The notes: generated by a model not told the origin, from the letters alone. Counted from the first letter of the stretch, positions 27,906 to 39,504 are shown. The stretch is DNA of 64,000 bases from Yponomeuta sedellus (GCA_934045075.1 OW203747.1:8390357-8454356); one strand, 5' to 3'. Numbers and translations are program-made.

Positions 27906-28238
27906 AACAACCTATATTTCAGTAATAAACTAGAGTTTAACGAAGGTTAAATTCATTTTTCTAAAATCATTTTCAATCTGCGGAAAACAGCTCGCAGTGT
28001 CATCGCGTCCAATCTGATGTCACGCCTAGGTATTCAATATTCAACAGCTAAAGCAAGTAAACAAATATTTACCTAAGCGTGACGTCACGTGATGTTATTG
28101 ATGTTTCAAAATATTGGTAATCACTTGTTTGTAAAACTTTATAAAACCAAATGAATGTTCCTTCTTATATGTACTTTTTCCTAATGTCGTTAAATCTTCG
28201 ATTATTTTATACTGTCTATTAATGCCCGATTGCTTTGA
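27906..28238. other. Unassigned sequence
   Basis: No feature recognised. Confidence 0.3.
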
Positions 28239-28455
28239 TGACTTCTGTGGCGTAGCGGTACGGTAGCGCGTCTACCTACCATGCAAGAGATCCCGCGTTC
28301 GAATACCGGCTGGGGACAAAAAAAAGACCAGGTCTTGGATGTTTACATGTTTGTAATGTCGTAGTTTCTGGTTCCCACGTTAAAGGGTATCCTAGTGTGG
28401 AGCCAGAAGCAAGCAATGTATGCCCTTGTATTAAAATGTTAAAAAATGTTATAAC
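28239..28455 (+). repeat. SINE-C with small head duplication
   Basis: 'ctgtggcgtagcggtacggt' shows a 6-bp duplication (CGGTA) in box A. Box B 'gcgttcgaataccgg' is mutated. Body and end are normal. Confidence 0.85.
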
Positions 28456-28722
28456 TAGCGGCATTAGTGTCTTCGTAGTACCCAGGCCGGAAAACCTATT
28501 CAATTTCAGTAGTTATTTTTAATTTTTATTTTCACAACTCGGACGTATGTTGATATATTATTGGTTACCCAGAAGTGAAGAAATAGGCTTTCTGGCATCG
28601 ATTTCGTTACATTACCCGCCTGAGGGACTAAGCTGTGGTGTATATTAAGAAGGAACTCTGGATTAACTACCGACAAGAATAGAAAAAAAGAACATATCCG
28701 CTTGCAATACCGTTTGTACTTC

Positions 28723-28777
28723 GTCGATATCAACCCTAGTATGTCCTCACTGCTGCTTGGGTCTCTTCCTGCATCGC
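28723..28777 (-). repeat. 5S-SINE 3' end fragment
   Basis: 'cgatatcaaccctagtatgt', 'cctcactgctgcttgggtct' and 'cttcctgcatcgc'. Lacks everything beyond the terminal ~55 bp. Confidence 0.75.
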
Positions 28778-30372
28778 TTAGTGCATCGTAGTTTTCTTTT
28801 TAATCTAGTCTATAGTCCAAACATTAATTTATTAATAAACATCAAACTAATTCAGTCACCCCCTAACATGTAGAATTAGAAACTGAAAAATATCAATTCA
28901 ATCCTCCCAACTCACCGATTATCAAGAACCCAAATCGCGTACGTAAGCTTATAAAAAGGAGGGGTCCAATTCTAAACTGTTCATTTCCTGATCTCGATAT
29001 CCGCTGCACCGGTGACTGTATGAGAGGGGATCATTAGAGATTCGATCCGTAAAGTCGAAAGTTAGAAGTCGTCTCGTTGGCATAACGCGCTCTTGGTATT
29101 ACGGGCACGTTTGTTTAAGGATGTCGCTATGCGAAATGGAGGATTATCTTCTTCGTAGAATATTTGTTGGCACCGTGGGTGTGCCACAAGAATCGAGGTC
29201 GAAGCCGAGAAACGGTAAAGAGATGATGAGATGAAGAGAGAGAGAAAATAAATAAAGAAATTAAAAATAAACAAATGATCATCATTTTGTGGAGTAGTTA
29301 TAGGTGGCCCAGAACTGAGCTCTGGACTGAAGTAGGAATCGTTGGATAATGGGAGGGGTCGTTGCCCAGAGACAAAGTAGGACACACAAATGAAGACTAT
29401 TTAGGGACAAAAAGTTTAATTAAAGCATAGTGAAATTCCCCTGGGGGGGGGACTCCAAGGATATATGACAAAAGTGCCATTTAGGCTTAAAACACTTCTA
29501 ATATTTTCGATGGCTTTGACAAAGTGTATCCAGCGATACACGAGTAGTATTGGTACTAAGAGACAAATATTCTTAGTAACAAAAAAATGCTGTACCTATT
29601 CATTAATATATAATGTGTTGCAAAAATCTCTTATGCATTTTTTATAAAGCATACATACGTCCCGCAGCACAGATTTTCTCTCAGATAGAGAGAGTATGAT
29701 AAAATTAACTTGACAAAAAGATTCTATCTCTTTTTTGTCGTTTTGTCAACCTCGCATAACCTCGCAACATGATAAATTATATTTAAACTTATAACGTAAA
29801 CCGTTTCTAAGCTACATCATTATAAAAGTAGTAGTGGCTGAAAATTCTTGTCGCAAAAATTTTAAATTTTCAATTAATCGACCCTATAACCTAAAAATAG
29901 GTTTGAAAGTAGATGAGAAGGCCCAAGAGTAGGACGCAAAGTAGATTTAAAAAAAAGATTTCCTGGTTCTCTTCAACATTCGCTCGACCAAAGTGGGTTT
30001 TTCCAGCGATTGGCAAATTAGAAGCGCTCATGCCTTCTGTCTGATATCGACTGGCTCAACTCCGTGCCTCGTTTTTATTAGGGTCCTGTGGTCGAACGGA
30101 GAACCCCTTGACCGCCTTTCGCAGTTCACCTCACAGTTACTCGTAGAAAACTAAAGTATTCTTTCGGATAAAGAGTAATGTAAACATTTGAACTTATACC
30201 AGGCCACTCGGAAAATAGTGCTTGCTTATATGTGTGAAAGAATGGTTAGTAATAATTTATTTTGAAATCGAGACTTTTTTATAAGTAAAAATGAGTAGGT
30301 TAAAATCTCAAAACTTACCTCTACATTTTTGAGAGCTTTTTAAATTAACATTGTCTCTAATTCAATTCTAAT
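28778..30372. other. Unassigned 1.6 kb
   Basis: The longest stretch without a recognised repeat. It has a TATA-like 'gcttataaaaaggag' at 28948-28962, an A/G-rich run near 29220-29260 and a G9 tract at 29443. Short frames at 29062-29385 (minus) and 29465-29647 (plus) have no recognisable domain. Confidence 0.3.
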
Positions 30373-30540
30373 CGTGGTCCGGTGCAGGATGGGTGACCGT
30401 CCTGTGACTACTGCTAGTGGCATTTTTCCGAGCGCTTTTGTGCTTCACAGGGCATGTTCGGCCGTTGGTGCCGGCTGTCATGTAATGGCAGTCTTTAAGC
30501 CATAACAGAGGCCTTATGGGCGGCTTGATAACTTCTGACA
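30373..30540 (+). repeat. 5S-SINE central fragment
   Basis: Begins within the 5S-like head ('ggtgcaggatgggtgaccgt') and ends 'cttgataacttctgaca'. Both ends are missing. Confidence 0.85.
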
Positions 30541-31199
30541 TACACAGTCTCCATTAAATCCTTCGGTAAATATGCTACAACCAATCAGATTGTATTCTAA
30601 GTCAGATTGTGTTTCTTCACTTCCTTTTGTCCGTAGCCACCACCAGCGACGTGGGAGTCCTACGCTGCGTATGCTAGTTCATGTTCTCTACTCATGAACC
30701 TTGAAACTTCAGCGTGATTAGCCACTTTAACTTCCTAATGTTTTATGATAGGATTAAGACATCGATAGACATTTGTTCAGAACGCTGACCTCCGTAGGTA
30801 CTCTATGGGTGAAATTAAAGAAGAAAAGAAATTATTTTAAATATCGAAAATGCAGCGATTTGCTTTTGTATTTTTTTTCATTCTCTCTAAAACCGCTTGC
30901 TGAAAGCATCGTTTTATTTTTAATATCGTTGAATTACATAAAGAAGACTCCTAATTTTCATATCCCAATATTGAACAACATTATATGGAAGAGCCAGTGA
31001 TCGTGCTCTTCCACTATAAAGGGAAATTTCCCCCCAAGCAGATCGTGCCTGCGGACGGCCGGTCCGACTGTTGTTCGTCGGACGTTATATTTAGGTATGT
31101 CATATGAATTGGAGTTTATAGTGCGCGCCCTTATTTGACACGTGCTTGCCACAGACATGTTAGCCTGTGGTATACTATTAGTGCCTATCAGCCACTTAT
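30541..31199. other. Unassigned; short inverted motif at 30984-31013
   Basis: 30984-31013 holds 'tggaagagc' and its inverse 'gctcttcca', followed by 'ctataaagggaa' shared with 17005-17024. The rest is unrecognised. Confidence 0.3.
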
Positions 31200-31325
31200 C
31201 ATCATTATTGTCTTTTTTAGCCCCCCGCTGGCCACTGCTGGGTGTGGCCAGCAATAGACTATAGGTCTATTCCCTCAAGTGCCATCTCTAACGATCCACT
31301 GAAGCCACTGAATCCATCCGCCCAT
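31200..31325 (-). pseudogene. RTE-like LINE 3' end, diverged
   Basis: 'gccactgctgggtgtggcca', 'tagactataggtctattccc' and 'caagtgccatctctaacga' parallel the inverse RTE tail with a variant subfamily sequence. Coding is not readable. Confidence 0.4.
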
Positions 31326-31349
31326 GAGAATAGTTTTTAATTGTTATGG

Positions 31350-31710
31350 AGCGCTCGTGGGCTAGTCGAACCGAGTAATTGGAATCAGTCACTTGAGTTC
31401 AGCAACCACAAGCGCGGTCAGGTGCAAGATGGGTGACCGTCTCGTCACTACCGCTAGTGGCATTTTTTTCCGAGCGCTTCCGTGCTTTGCAAGGCACGTT
31501 AAGCCGTCGGTGCCGGCTGTCATGGAATGGCAGTCGTTAAGCCATGTCTGAGGCCTTTAGGCGGCATGGTAACATCTGACAGTAAGCCCGCCACTTTCTT
31601 ACAACCTTCCACCATCCCGGACTTGGCTACCGTGGTGGAGAGCCTTAAACTTTCTGCGATGCAGGAAGAGACCCGTGCTCCAGCATTCGGGACATATAAG
31701 GGTTGATATA
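31350..31710 (+). repeat. 5S-SINE, nearly complete
   Basis: Head 'gcgctcgtgggctagtcgaa', 5S-like 'cacaagcgcggtcaggtgca', 'agatgggtgaccgtctcgtc', complete body and end 'ggacatataagggttgatat'. Target duplication not obvious. Confidence 0.9.
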
Positions 31711-32553
31711 GATGTATCTAGGTCAGAATTCAACGGGATTAAATTTTTACGGGGTTTTTATAATAAAAAAATAGTTTTGCCTACGAAAACAACAAGGTTT
31801 TCTTAATCGCGAAAAGACCCAAAGTTTTGAAGAAGTTTTCCAGTGGCTCGTGTGCTCATCCCTTAATATTTTTTTCTTAAATCTACTGAACCCCTTTGAC
31901 CAATTTTCATAGGAATTATGTTGTAATATTAGATCAGTTAATAATACGGAAAACGGGAGTGGGTGTATCTTTGCGACAGCTGCAAGTTATTAGATTGAAT
32001 GAGTTCTGATAATGGCTGTTTGCATTTTCAGCAACGTGTTTTGACTTAGCGCTGTACATGAAAACCGTTTCTGAAGTATCAATATTAAACCACTTAATTT
32101 TTTCATATTTGTGTTGATACAAGTAAAAGTTGAAAAGTTTAAAATTATCAATTTAAATATTGCACGTTGTAAATTGGTATTAAAATTATAAATTAAGAAT
32201 TTTAAACATTTGTGACATTTAATTATCGGTAGTATAAAACTATTATAAAGTTTCACATCATTCATTAAGTATTCGGGATTTATATTTTCATTAAAGTACT
32301 AGCTAGAGCTTTTGTTTAGTTGAAAAGGAACAGTTTTTGTGACAGCGTCTCTAAATTTTCATTGTTCCTACGCACATGTGAATACTTGTTTACTCAATTC
32401 ATTATTCAATATTATATATCTAGCCGTCTTATCTATAAAAACCCTTTCTCTTAAAATACTTGAAAAACGCTTATTTCAAAAGTCTATGGTAGAAAATACC
32501 CGGGAAACGCTGAATAAAATAACCTGTGGTAAAGATTTTATGACGAAAAATCG
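31711..32553. other. Unassigned AT-rich sequence
   Basis: Two or three chance-sized frames and no recognised repeat. Confidence 0.3.
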
Positions 32554-32607
32554 TAACCACAGATTATATAAACTGCCCATATAGGCAGTTTATATAATCT
32601 GTGGTTA
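32554..32607. repeat. Perfect 24-bp-arm palindrome
   Basis: 'taaccacagattatataaac' begins the left arm (32554-32577); exact inverse at 32584-32607 with 'catata' between. Confidence 0.95.
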
Positions 32608-32756
32608 TGATTGAATTTAGAGAACCTCATTCTAGCTCATCACTGAATAAATATTAGTGTTTTTAAACTTAAAATAATTTAGTGAGCCCCTACTGCGCTT
32701 GGTCGTTTTAATTATGTATCGTTAGAATATTATATTAAGTCACACTATCGCCACAT

Positions 32757-32910
32757 GCCATGTCAGAGGCCTTTTGGGCACCTTGATAACTTCTGAGATT
32801 AAAGTTCGCACTGCCTTACAATCCTCCACCAACCCGAACTTGGCCCCGTGTTGGAGTATGGAATAACCTTCCTGCTGCCCAAGCAATGGGGACATAAAAA
32901 GGTTGGTATC
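32757..32910 (+). repeat. 5S-SINE 3' half, diverged
   Basis: 'gccatgtcagaggcctttt', 'accaacccgaacttggcccc', 'gcaatggggacataaaaagg'. Internal deletions in the 'cctgcgatgcagg' hairpin region. Confidence 0.75.
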
Positions 32911-33009
32911 AACTATCACGCCTCTTGTATTACCATTTTTATGATAAACGATAAACAAAAAAAACCCTTGATCTTTAAGCACATTAGTCCAAATCCAAAG
33001 TCACAGATC

Positions 33010-33205
33010 TTGGAGCTGCGACCACGAAGTTAAAATTGAACTGGGCAGGCCACGTAAGTCGTATGGCCGCCACAGATGGGCAAAAGTTGCCACTGACTGG
33101 GTCCTACGCGACGGATACCGTACTGGAGTAGCAGGGAATGGTCGAGGAGCGAGGGGAATGGACAGCTAAAGGGGAGGCCTTTGGCCAGTAGTGACACTAA
33201 GCCGG
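33010..33205 (+). pseudogene. RTE-like LINE C-terminus
   Basis: Frames give TKLKLNWAGHVSRM, then residues equal to a GRPxxRWxDD region (degraded) and EEREEWTAKGEAFG before a stop. WAGHVxRM plus EAFG/AQ is the RTE C-terminal pattern. Ends at 'ggcctttggccagtagtgac'. Confidence 0.65.
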
Positions 33206-34253
33206 CTAAGTAAAAAAAAAGTATGTTAAGTAATCCACCGTAACAACGCATATTGTGTGAAAAGTTAACTACGTTAGAAAGACAGACCGACAAACGAACG
33301 GATGGACGGACGGGCAGTCAGATAACAGAGGCCAAATAATACTCGTAGGGTTACGTTAGACACCTTTCGGGAACAGAAACCTAAATGTTGACCCAACGTC
33401 AAGAAATAGATACTTCCGGCTAGGAGAGAGACCATGCTTGGGAAAATCCTAACTTAAAACTTCCCGAGCACTGTCGACGAAGCCATAAACGACTCCAAGT
33501 ACACTTCGCTTTCTGTAAAAGTATATACAACAACTATCTACTTCAAAGCAAAACTGCTTAAGACATGAGTTTGTTTCCAAGAAATCCTCTTCTAACCACA
33601 AAATTAGAAATAAAGAAAGAGAGAAGAAGTTTGACACTTTTTTGAGTGAAGAAAATGTCCAGCTGGAGAGCCGCAGGCCTTACTGGATGTAGGACAGATA
33701 AAAAACGAATCCAGAGTCGCCTTGGCATGGATTCAATGCCTCCTGGCGATCATGCTCTCAGTGCCAAACACCATACTTCATCGCAGATCTTGCGGCCCTC
33801 CCGAACTTCCTCTCACCAGCCTTCTCGACCCACGTTCCGAAATATCGTGATCAGAGTTTTAAAGACAGAAACATGAGATAAGGGAATGTATTATGTAATG
33901 TTTTACTGGAAAGCGCGCCTTATTGCAGACGAAGTCACGAACGTACAACTAGTAGACCCCGGAATAATAAACTTCCCTATTAGTTTGTGAACGAGCGCTC
34001 AAAAGTGTCAAGTTAGTTTCCGAACGTGCGGTATAGAAACGTTGCGCTGAAAATAACAGGGTAAGCTGCTGACACACACGGGCAATTTTTGTTGCTTGAT
34101 TGCGCTCAAAGTGGTGACCTAGAACAGGAGGAATGTTAGACTAGCAGCGAAAAGCAAAAGAACTACGATTCATGAATTATTATTTCTATGACAATTTGAT
34201 GTATATATGTTGCTGAATGGAAGATTTCTGTCCGTTTGTCTAGCCGCACTACA
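33206..34253. other. Unassigned 1 kb
   Basis: Degenerate GACG/GACA run at 33278-33315. Frame 33646-33876 has no domain. Nothing else recognised. Confidence 0.3.
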
Positions 34254-34516
34254 GATATCAACCCATATATGCCCCTACTGCTGGGGCAAGGGTCTCTTCC
34301 TGCATCGCAGGAAGGTTAGGCCATACTCCACGACGGGGGCCAAGTCCGGGTTGGTGGAGGATGGTCAGCCAGTGGCGGGCCCTATTGTCTTAAGTTATCA
34401 AGCCGCCTATAGAGCCTCTGACATGGCTTAACGACTGCCATCACATGACAGCCCGCACCAACGGCTTAACGTGCCTTGCGAAGCACGAAAGCGCTCGGAA
34501 AAAATGCCATTAGCAC
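34254..34516 (-). repeat. 5S-SINE, 5' head truncated
   Basis: 'gatatcaacccatatatgcc' to 'gcgctcggaaaaaatgccat'. The 5S-like head beyond 'ccattagc' is absent. Confidence 0.9.
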
Positions 34517-35033
34517 CACAAGAAGAAGATAAGCATAATTTTAAGTTTATGGGCTATTTCCAGGAAAATTGTTTTATTTATCGTCTTATGATGTTTGTAA
34601 ACCAGCAAAACATACGTTACCACGTAAATATAATTATAGGCCTTTTAATGTATTTTATTTTCTGGTATGTACAATAAAGAGTGGTTTTCTAATCAGATTT
34701 ACGCCAAATATAAAAAAATTGTTACAAACAAATATCAAAATTCGTCATCATTGGCAACTGAGCTGCTTAAGTAAACTCACCAGGAGAAACGAAATTTCAG
34801 CATGAAGTTTCCAGTATGTGGTGACGATGCTCTGAATATCTTCTTGTTAAATTGGTGATCTCAAGATTCATACAAATCTAAAGGAGCCCTGAGTCACTGG
34901 AAAGTTGACTTGTTACTTGTTTGAGTTACATTGTGAAACTAACTAGTTGCTTAAACTATAAACAGGGCCATATTTAGGAACAGATTACAGTGAAGGCGAA
35001 GTAGCTTGTTTATTTTATAGTTATTATTCGGTT
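34517..35033. other. Unassigned; possible LINE tip at 34660-34690
   Basis: 'ctggtatgtacaataaagag' resembles a LINE 3' end. The rest is unrecognised. Confidence 0.3.
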
Positions 35034-35380
35034 GTTCCTGCATCGTAGGAAGGTTATGCCATACTCCACCACGGTGGCCAAGACCGGGTTGGTGGAAGAT
35101 TGTAAGACAGTGGCGGGCCTTACTGTCAGAAGTTATCAAGCCGCCCATAAGGCCTCTGAGACGGCTTAACGACTGCCGTTACATGACAGCCGGCACCAAC
35201 GGCTTAAAGTGCTTTGCGAAGCATGAAAGCGCTCGGAAAAGTGCCACTAGCGGTAGTCACGGGACGGTCACCCATCCTGCACATGACCGCGCCTGTTGGT
35301 GCTTAACTCAAGTGATTGATTCCAGTCACTCGGTTCGCCTAGGCCACGAGCGCTTACTTGGTTCGCCTAGGCCACGAGCG
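35034..35380 (-). repeat. 5S-SINE with duplicated 5' terminus
   Basis: Covers the body and complete 5S-like head. The extreme 5' end 'ttcgcctaggccacgagcg' is present twice in tandem (to 35353 and 35359-35380). The 3' terminal ~50 bp are missing. Confidence 0.9.
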
Positions 35381-35697
35381 TTTTAACTACAGTGTCTCTT
35401 TTTAATATCCACACTCGTGAGTTAATTTAATAAACTACCTTTCATCCTGGTTTTTAATATAAAAACACTCCAGGACCACGCGTGCGCTTAACGTCACAAA
35501 ATGCACTTACATTTTCATGGTAATTTATTAACTTATGCTCCATAGTGGCTTGATAATGTAAATTTATTAGTCTTGTACGACACTTAAGCTAGAATACTGA
35601 TGTAGGGTTGCAGCTCACGAAAAAAATCTGGGGCTACGGTCAGTGTCCCTCCAAAACGAGTAGGGCATTACCTACTTTTACAAAGCATGATATCATT
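35381..35697. other. Unassigned sequence
   Basis: No feature recognised. Confidence 0.3.
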
Positions 35698-35829
35698 ATA
35701 TCAGCCCTTTGTATGTCCTCGCTGCTGGGTCAGGGGTCTCTTCCTGCATCGCAGGAAGGTTAGTATATACTTCACCATGAGGGCAAGTCTGTGTTGGTGG
35801 AGTAGGTACTGTAAAAACCAGTGGGTACA
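35698..35829 (-). repeat. 5S-SINE 3' fragment, diverged
   Basis: 'atcagccctttgtatgtcct', 'gtctcttcctgcatcgcagg', then decays near 'gtgttggtggag'. Confidence 0.75.
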
Positions 35830-35960
35830 GTAATGTGCCGGCTAATACGATTAGGACTATCTATTCAACATTTTTTATCGTATGCCTTGTACAAAACTTC
35901 GACTAGAATACTAAAGTAGCTTTGTCGAGCCTGCAAACTGGTGGTAATATACTTTTTTTT

Positions 35961-36200
35961 CGATATCAACCCGTGTATGCTCCCACTACTGGGGCTCGGG
36001 CCTCTTCCTAAATCGCAGGAAGCTTAGAAGGATTGTAAGACAGTGTCAGGCCTTACTGTCAGAAGTTATCAAGCTGCCCATAAGGCCTCTGACATGGCTT
36101 CATGACTGGCATTACATGACAGCCGGCACTGATGGCTCAACGTGCCTTGCGAAGCACGGAAGTCCTCAGAAAATATGTCACGAGGGCCACTAGCGCGGCC
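35961..36200 (-). repeat. 5S-SINE, internally deleted
   Basis: 'cgatatcaacccgtgtatgc', 'cttcctaaatcgcaggaagc', then skips about 30 bp to 'aggattgtaagacagtgtca' and continues to 'ccactagcgcgg'. The 5S-like head is absent. Confidence 0.85.
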
Positions 36201-36324
36201 TAGTGAATTATACTATAGACATCCCACTACAGGCTGTCTCTTCGAAAAAGTATGGGATTAATAACCTGGCGTATCCACCGCAGGTTGACAATTTTTGAGC
36301 GCTGAGCTAGTGTCAATACTTCAA
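36201..36324. other. Unassigned sequence
   Basis: No feature recognised. Confidence 0.3.
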
Positions 36325-36435
36325 ATACTCAGGTTTCCTCACGATCTTTTCCTTCAGATTTAACAAATGTACGTAGCACAGAAAACAAAATCATAGGCAA
36401 TTGCCAAGATTTGAAGCCACGACCTCCCGTGTCAT
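36325..36435 (-). repeat. SINE-D 5' region
   Basis: Inverse of 'gaggaaacct' and 'acatttgttaaat', 'gtacgta', with the box B region 'gatttgaagccacgacctcc' inverse. Head truncated. Confidence 0.5.
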
Positions 36436-36912
36436 ACTCCTAAGTTGTAATTTTTATTTTCAAACTTGCACTGCTTGTGGCAACCCTGGGGCATTGCGTC
36501 ACCGCCCGCCAAGGTGCGTCCGGGTCGGTTTACGTGATAAAGTCCTTGTAATACAGTCTCTTTGCCACTACACTAATTAAATTATACACGCCGAGCCGTA
36601 ATCAGAAGGCAGTGTACAGCTTACAGATGGTATATTGCGTGTGGTAACACAGCGTTTTTGCCTACCATAACACAGCGCAAGCACTCCGGGGGTTCGATAA
36701 CTAAATCACCGATGTGTACTAATGAACTTTATTAGTCGAACCGGAACACTTACACTTTGGCCATAAAAATGGTGACCGAACTCAGCTAAGCACACTTTTT
36801 AAGACAGGGAAGAGAAAATTGGGATTGTATTAAATTAATGAAGTACCTTAAGTATATATAAATTACTTCGTAGTTTGTATTAAGATGTATATATCAGGCT
36901 ATATAAATATAG
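36436..36912. other. Unassigned sequence
   Basis: No feature recognised. Confidence 0.3.
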
Positions 36913-36945
36913 TTGCGGTGGTAGCTCAGTGGGTAGAATAATGGA

Positions 36946-36984
<39 letters not shown>

Positions 36985-37075
36985 GCGCACGCACGCACGC
37001 ACACACACACGCACGGACGCATGAACAAACATACACACATACACCCTGACATGCGCGCGCACGCCCGGCATTAAA
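36913..37075 (+). repeat. SINE-D head interrupted by a CA/CGCA microsatellite
   Basis: 'gcggtggtagctcagtgggt' and 'agaataatggact' are the tRNA-like head. 36951-37060 is (CA)n grading into CGCA/CGGA, then 'gcacgcccggcat' may be the resumed box B edge. Confidence 0.6.
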
Positions 37076-37124
37076 CTTACTTAGGTGTACATTTTCTCAT
37101 TGCATTGCATTGCATCCGTGACCA

Positions 37125-37345
37125 TACAAGCCCTTGCTGAAAATCGGTGCTGTGGGCAAAAAACCTGCAGCAAGTACTGAGCCTGAGGCCGTTTTACCGC
37201 CGCATGGATATGGCCCGTATCCGCTTACTGTGTTCTATCGTGTGTGTTTATTGTTATTGCTTTTTTATATTTAGTCTCTATTTTACGATTTGTATATGTC
37301 TGTGTGGCGATAAATAAATATATTTCTTCTTAATCTTCTTCTTCA
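37125..37345 (+). repeat. LINE 3' UTR-like segment
   Basis: 'cttgctgaaaatcggtgctg', 'gaggccgttttaccgccgca' and the end 'gtgtggcgataaataaatat' with a TTC tail, parallel to 9620-9882. Confidence 0.45.
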
Positions 37346-37499
37346 GTAAAAACTTATACTTAGACACCTCTCTATTTTTAGGCTTCACGAGTCGTTCCTA
37401 GAGCTTCAAGGCAACATTATCTATCTTTATAAGCTCACGCCTGCATCCCACAGAGGTGGTCGTGACCAGGGACTGCCACTTCTCATGATCCTGACGGAA
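37346..37499. other. Unassigned sequence
   Basis: No feature recognised. Confidence 0.3.
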
Positions 37500-37760
37500 G
37501 GGCGGTGGTAGCGGAGCGGTGTAGAACGCCGGCCTCTCAATCGGGAGGTCGTGGGTTCAAACCCCGGCATGTACCAATGACTTTGTTTTCTAAGTTATGT
37601 ACATTTGTGAAATTATAGTAGCAATACCACTCGCCGACGGTGAAGGAAAACATCGTAAGGAAACCCTAGTGTCTGAAGTGCAATTTACAATGGCCCAGCT
37701 ATGAGGCTAAGTGCGGAAATCTCAGGTCTAACTAATTAACTAACACGCCAGTTCCTTGTA
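37500..37760 (+). repeat. SINE-D
   Basis: tRNA-like head 'gggcggtggtagcggagcgg' with intact box B 'gtgggttcaaaccccggcat', then 'gtaccaatgactttgttttc' and 'ggaaaacatcgtaaggaaac'. The 3' end is uncertain, near 'aggtctaactaattaac'. It retains the best D-family box B. Confidence 0.8.
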
Positions 37761-38162
37761 CTTTTTCTCCCGCTTTGCTTCAATGGGAGATTGCATATAA
37801 ATGAACCTTCTCTCCTTGATAGAGTGCATACCTATTCTATCCGTCTATTTATGTGCACGCAAAATTGAATTTCGATCTTTTCGCAACGTGCCTCAAGCTC
37901 TAAATTGCTGAATCAAGTGAGGAGCGAAGTGTTCTTGAAATTTCCATTTCTATGCCCCGTCTCCCCTTCTCTTTGAAGATTTTAGGGGAAATAAGTGTTC
38001 TTTTTATAGAAAGCATGTACATAGCCTTATCGGCGTAATAATTAAGCGCTTCTGAATTGTTATAGAAGTCACGGCCGCTCTTCCTGGAAGTAACTGTCGT
38101 AAATTCATTACTTCAGAAGATCTCAATGATTGTGTTGAAATTCATGTTTGAGCCGTCATCCT
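37761..38162. other. Unassigned sequence
   Basis: No feature recognised. Confidence 0.3.
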
Positions 38163-38574
38163 AAGCCGCTCATAAGGCCTCTGACATGGCTTGGCTTTAC
38201 GACTGTCATTACATGACAGCCGGCAAAAACGGCTTAACGTGCCTTGCCAAGCACGGAAGCGCTCGAATGCCACTAGCGGTAGGCCACTAATTATCTATCC
38301 ATGTATCTATTACTTACACCGAATCTTCTTCTTAAGGCTATATTATGTAGTCCACTGCTGGACATAGCGCTCCTCTAATGAGCGCCATAGTGCCCTGTCT
38401 TCAGCTTGCCGCATCCAGCATCTGCTGGCACTAACACCGAATAGGGAATTCATTTATTTTATTTCACCAACCACCAACCCGGACTTGGCCCCCGTGGTGG
38501 AGTATGGTCTTACCTTCCTGCGATGCAGGAAGAGACCCGTGCCCCAGCAGTGGGGACATACACGGGTTGATAAC
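38163..38574. repeat. Two opposed 5S-SINE pieces around an RTE insert
   Basis: 38163-38283 is a minus body piece ('ctcataaggcctctgacatg' to 'atgccactagcggtag'). 38466-38574 is a plus 3' end ('accaacccggacttggcccc' to 'acgggttgataacg'). Either two insertions or one inverted copy later interrupted. Confidence 0.75.
38325..38433 (-). pseudogene. RTE 3' fragment with 9-bp target duplication
   Basis: ~109 bp of the RTE 3' end, 'cttcttcttaaggctatatt' to 'gcatccagcatctgctggca', flanked by 'acaccgaat' (38316-38324 and 38434-38442). Confidence 0.85.
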
Positions 38575-38949
38575 GTTAACGAACGATTAAGGAGCACCAT
38601 TAGAGTGTATGTACAGATTTCACAGTAACATTTTAAGATTTCTAGGTCTTATTTCAACACTTTTAACAGGCGCCTACCACATTTACCATATTATTAAGCT
38701 TAGTAGCTTGGTCACTTTGAACTTAAAACATTGATTGAGATGTTCCTTTTTCTTAGTGCTTAGTAAACATTGATTGAGATGTTCAAGCCATAGTGGTGAA
38801 AGGATTTGCCAATCAGCGTAAGGGACTCGCTGGTTGTTGCCCAGGGTGCGCCAGACGTACGGATTCAGTGAGTACGTCGTTCGGGAAGGCTACTTTCATG
38901 CACCCTATTGAGAGGTTTAGAAGATTCCGTGTAAATATAAAAAAAAATA
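38575..38949. other. Unassigned; short duplicated motif
   Basis: 'acattgattgagatgttc' occurs twice (38729 and 38767). No other feature. Confidence 0.35.
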
Positions 38950-39365
38950 TTATTTAGAATATTTTCGGGGCTTAATCGCGTAGTAATTTATTGCTATTTT
39001 ACCTCGACGTTTCGGCGACGTTACAGTCATCGTGGTCACAAGAAGACTGATGGCTGGCACCCGTTCGCATCTTCAGCTGATGAGGTTTCAGACTACCCTC
39101 AATCAGCTATCACAAAGCACTATTAGGGTTGCGACACACTACACTGACAATGTCGGACGATAAGCCATGCGACTTTTTTCCACTCGAACACATCTTGATG
39201 ACCGGATCCCACGTTTGCGACAGTTTGAAACCACATTCCCGATTAAAATTTTCGTGTTTCTTAATTTCAACCGCTTCACGCACAATTCGGCTATAATAAT
39301 GGCGTTCGTTGGTTATTCTAACTATGTGTACAAGTCGCGAAAGTTTAAAATATGTTAAAAAATAT
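38950..39365 (-). pseudogene. Penelope-like element 3' region
   Basis: Minus strand: HIVRITNERHYYSRIVREA, then VEIKKHENFNRECG, KLSQTWDPVIKMC and a stop shortly after. This matches the region following the GIY-YIG endonuclease in Penelope-like elements. The 3' UTR holds 'gtaacgtcgccgaaacgtcg' and ends 'gcgattaagccccgaaaata' (minus). The RT and most of the endonuclease are missing. Confidence 0.7.
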
Positions 39366-39504
39366 TATGTTTCAAATATTACCACCACCTGCGTAGTGAG
39401 TAAAAGGGATCGAGTCACGTGTTTTATGACGCTGTACTTACCCGTATATAGTTATTGTAGAAGTATATCTATCATAGAGACCGACTCCAGTATATTAATA
39501 GTCC

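Noticed and set aside
28948..28962. TATA box of a host gene
   Set aside because: 'gcttataaaaaggag' is a good match, but in AT-rich DNA such matches are frequent and no initiator, exon or transcript support could be identified.
36951..37060. Z-DNA-forming or regulatory CA/CG repeat
   Set aside because: Alternating purine-pyrimidine sequence is present, but it is an ordinary microsatellite inside a SINE-D head and nothing ties it to regulation.
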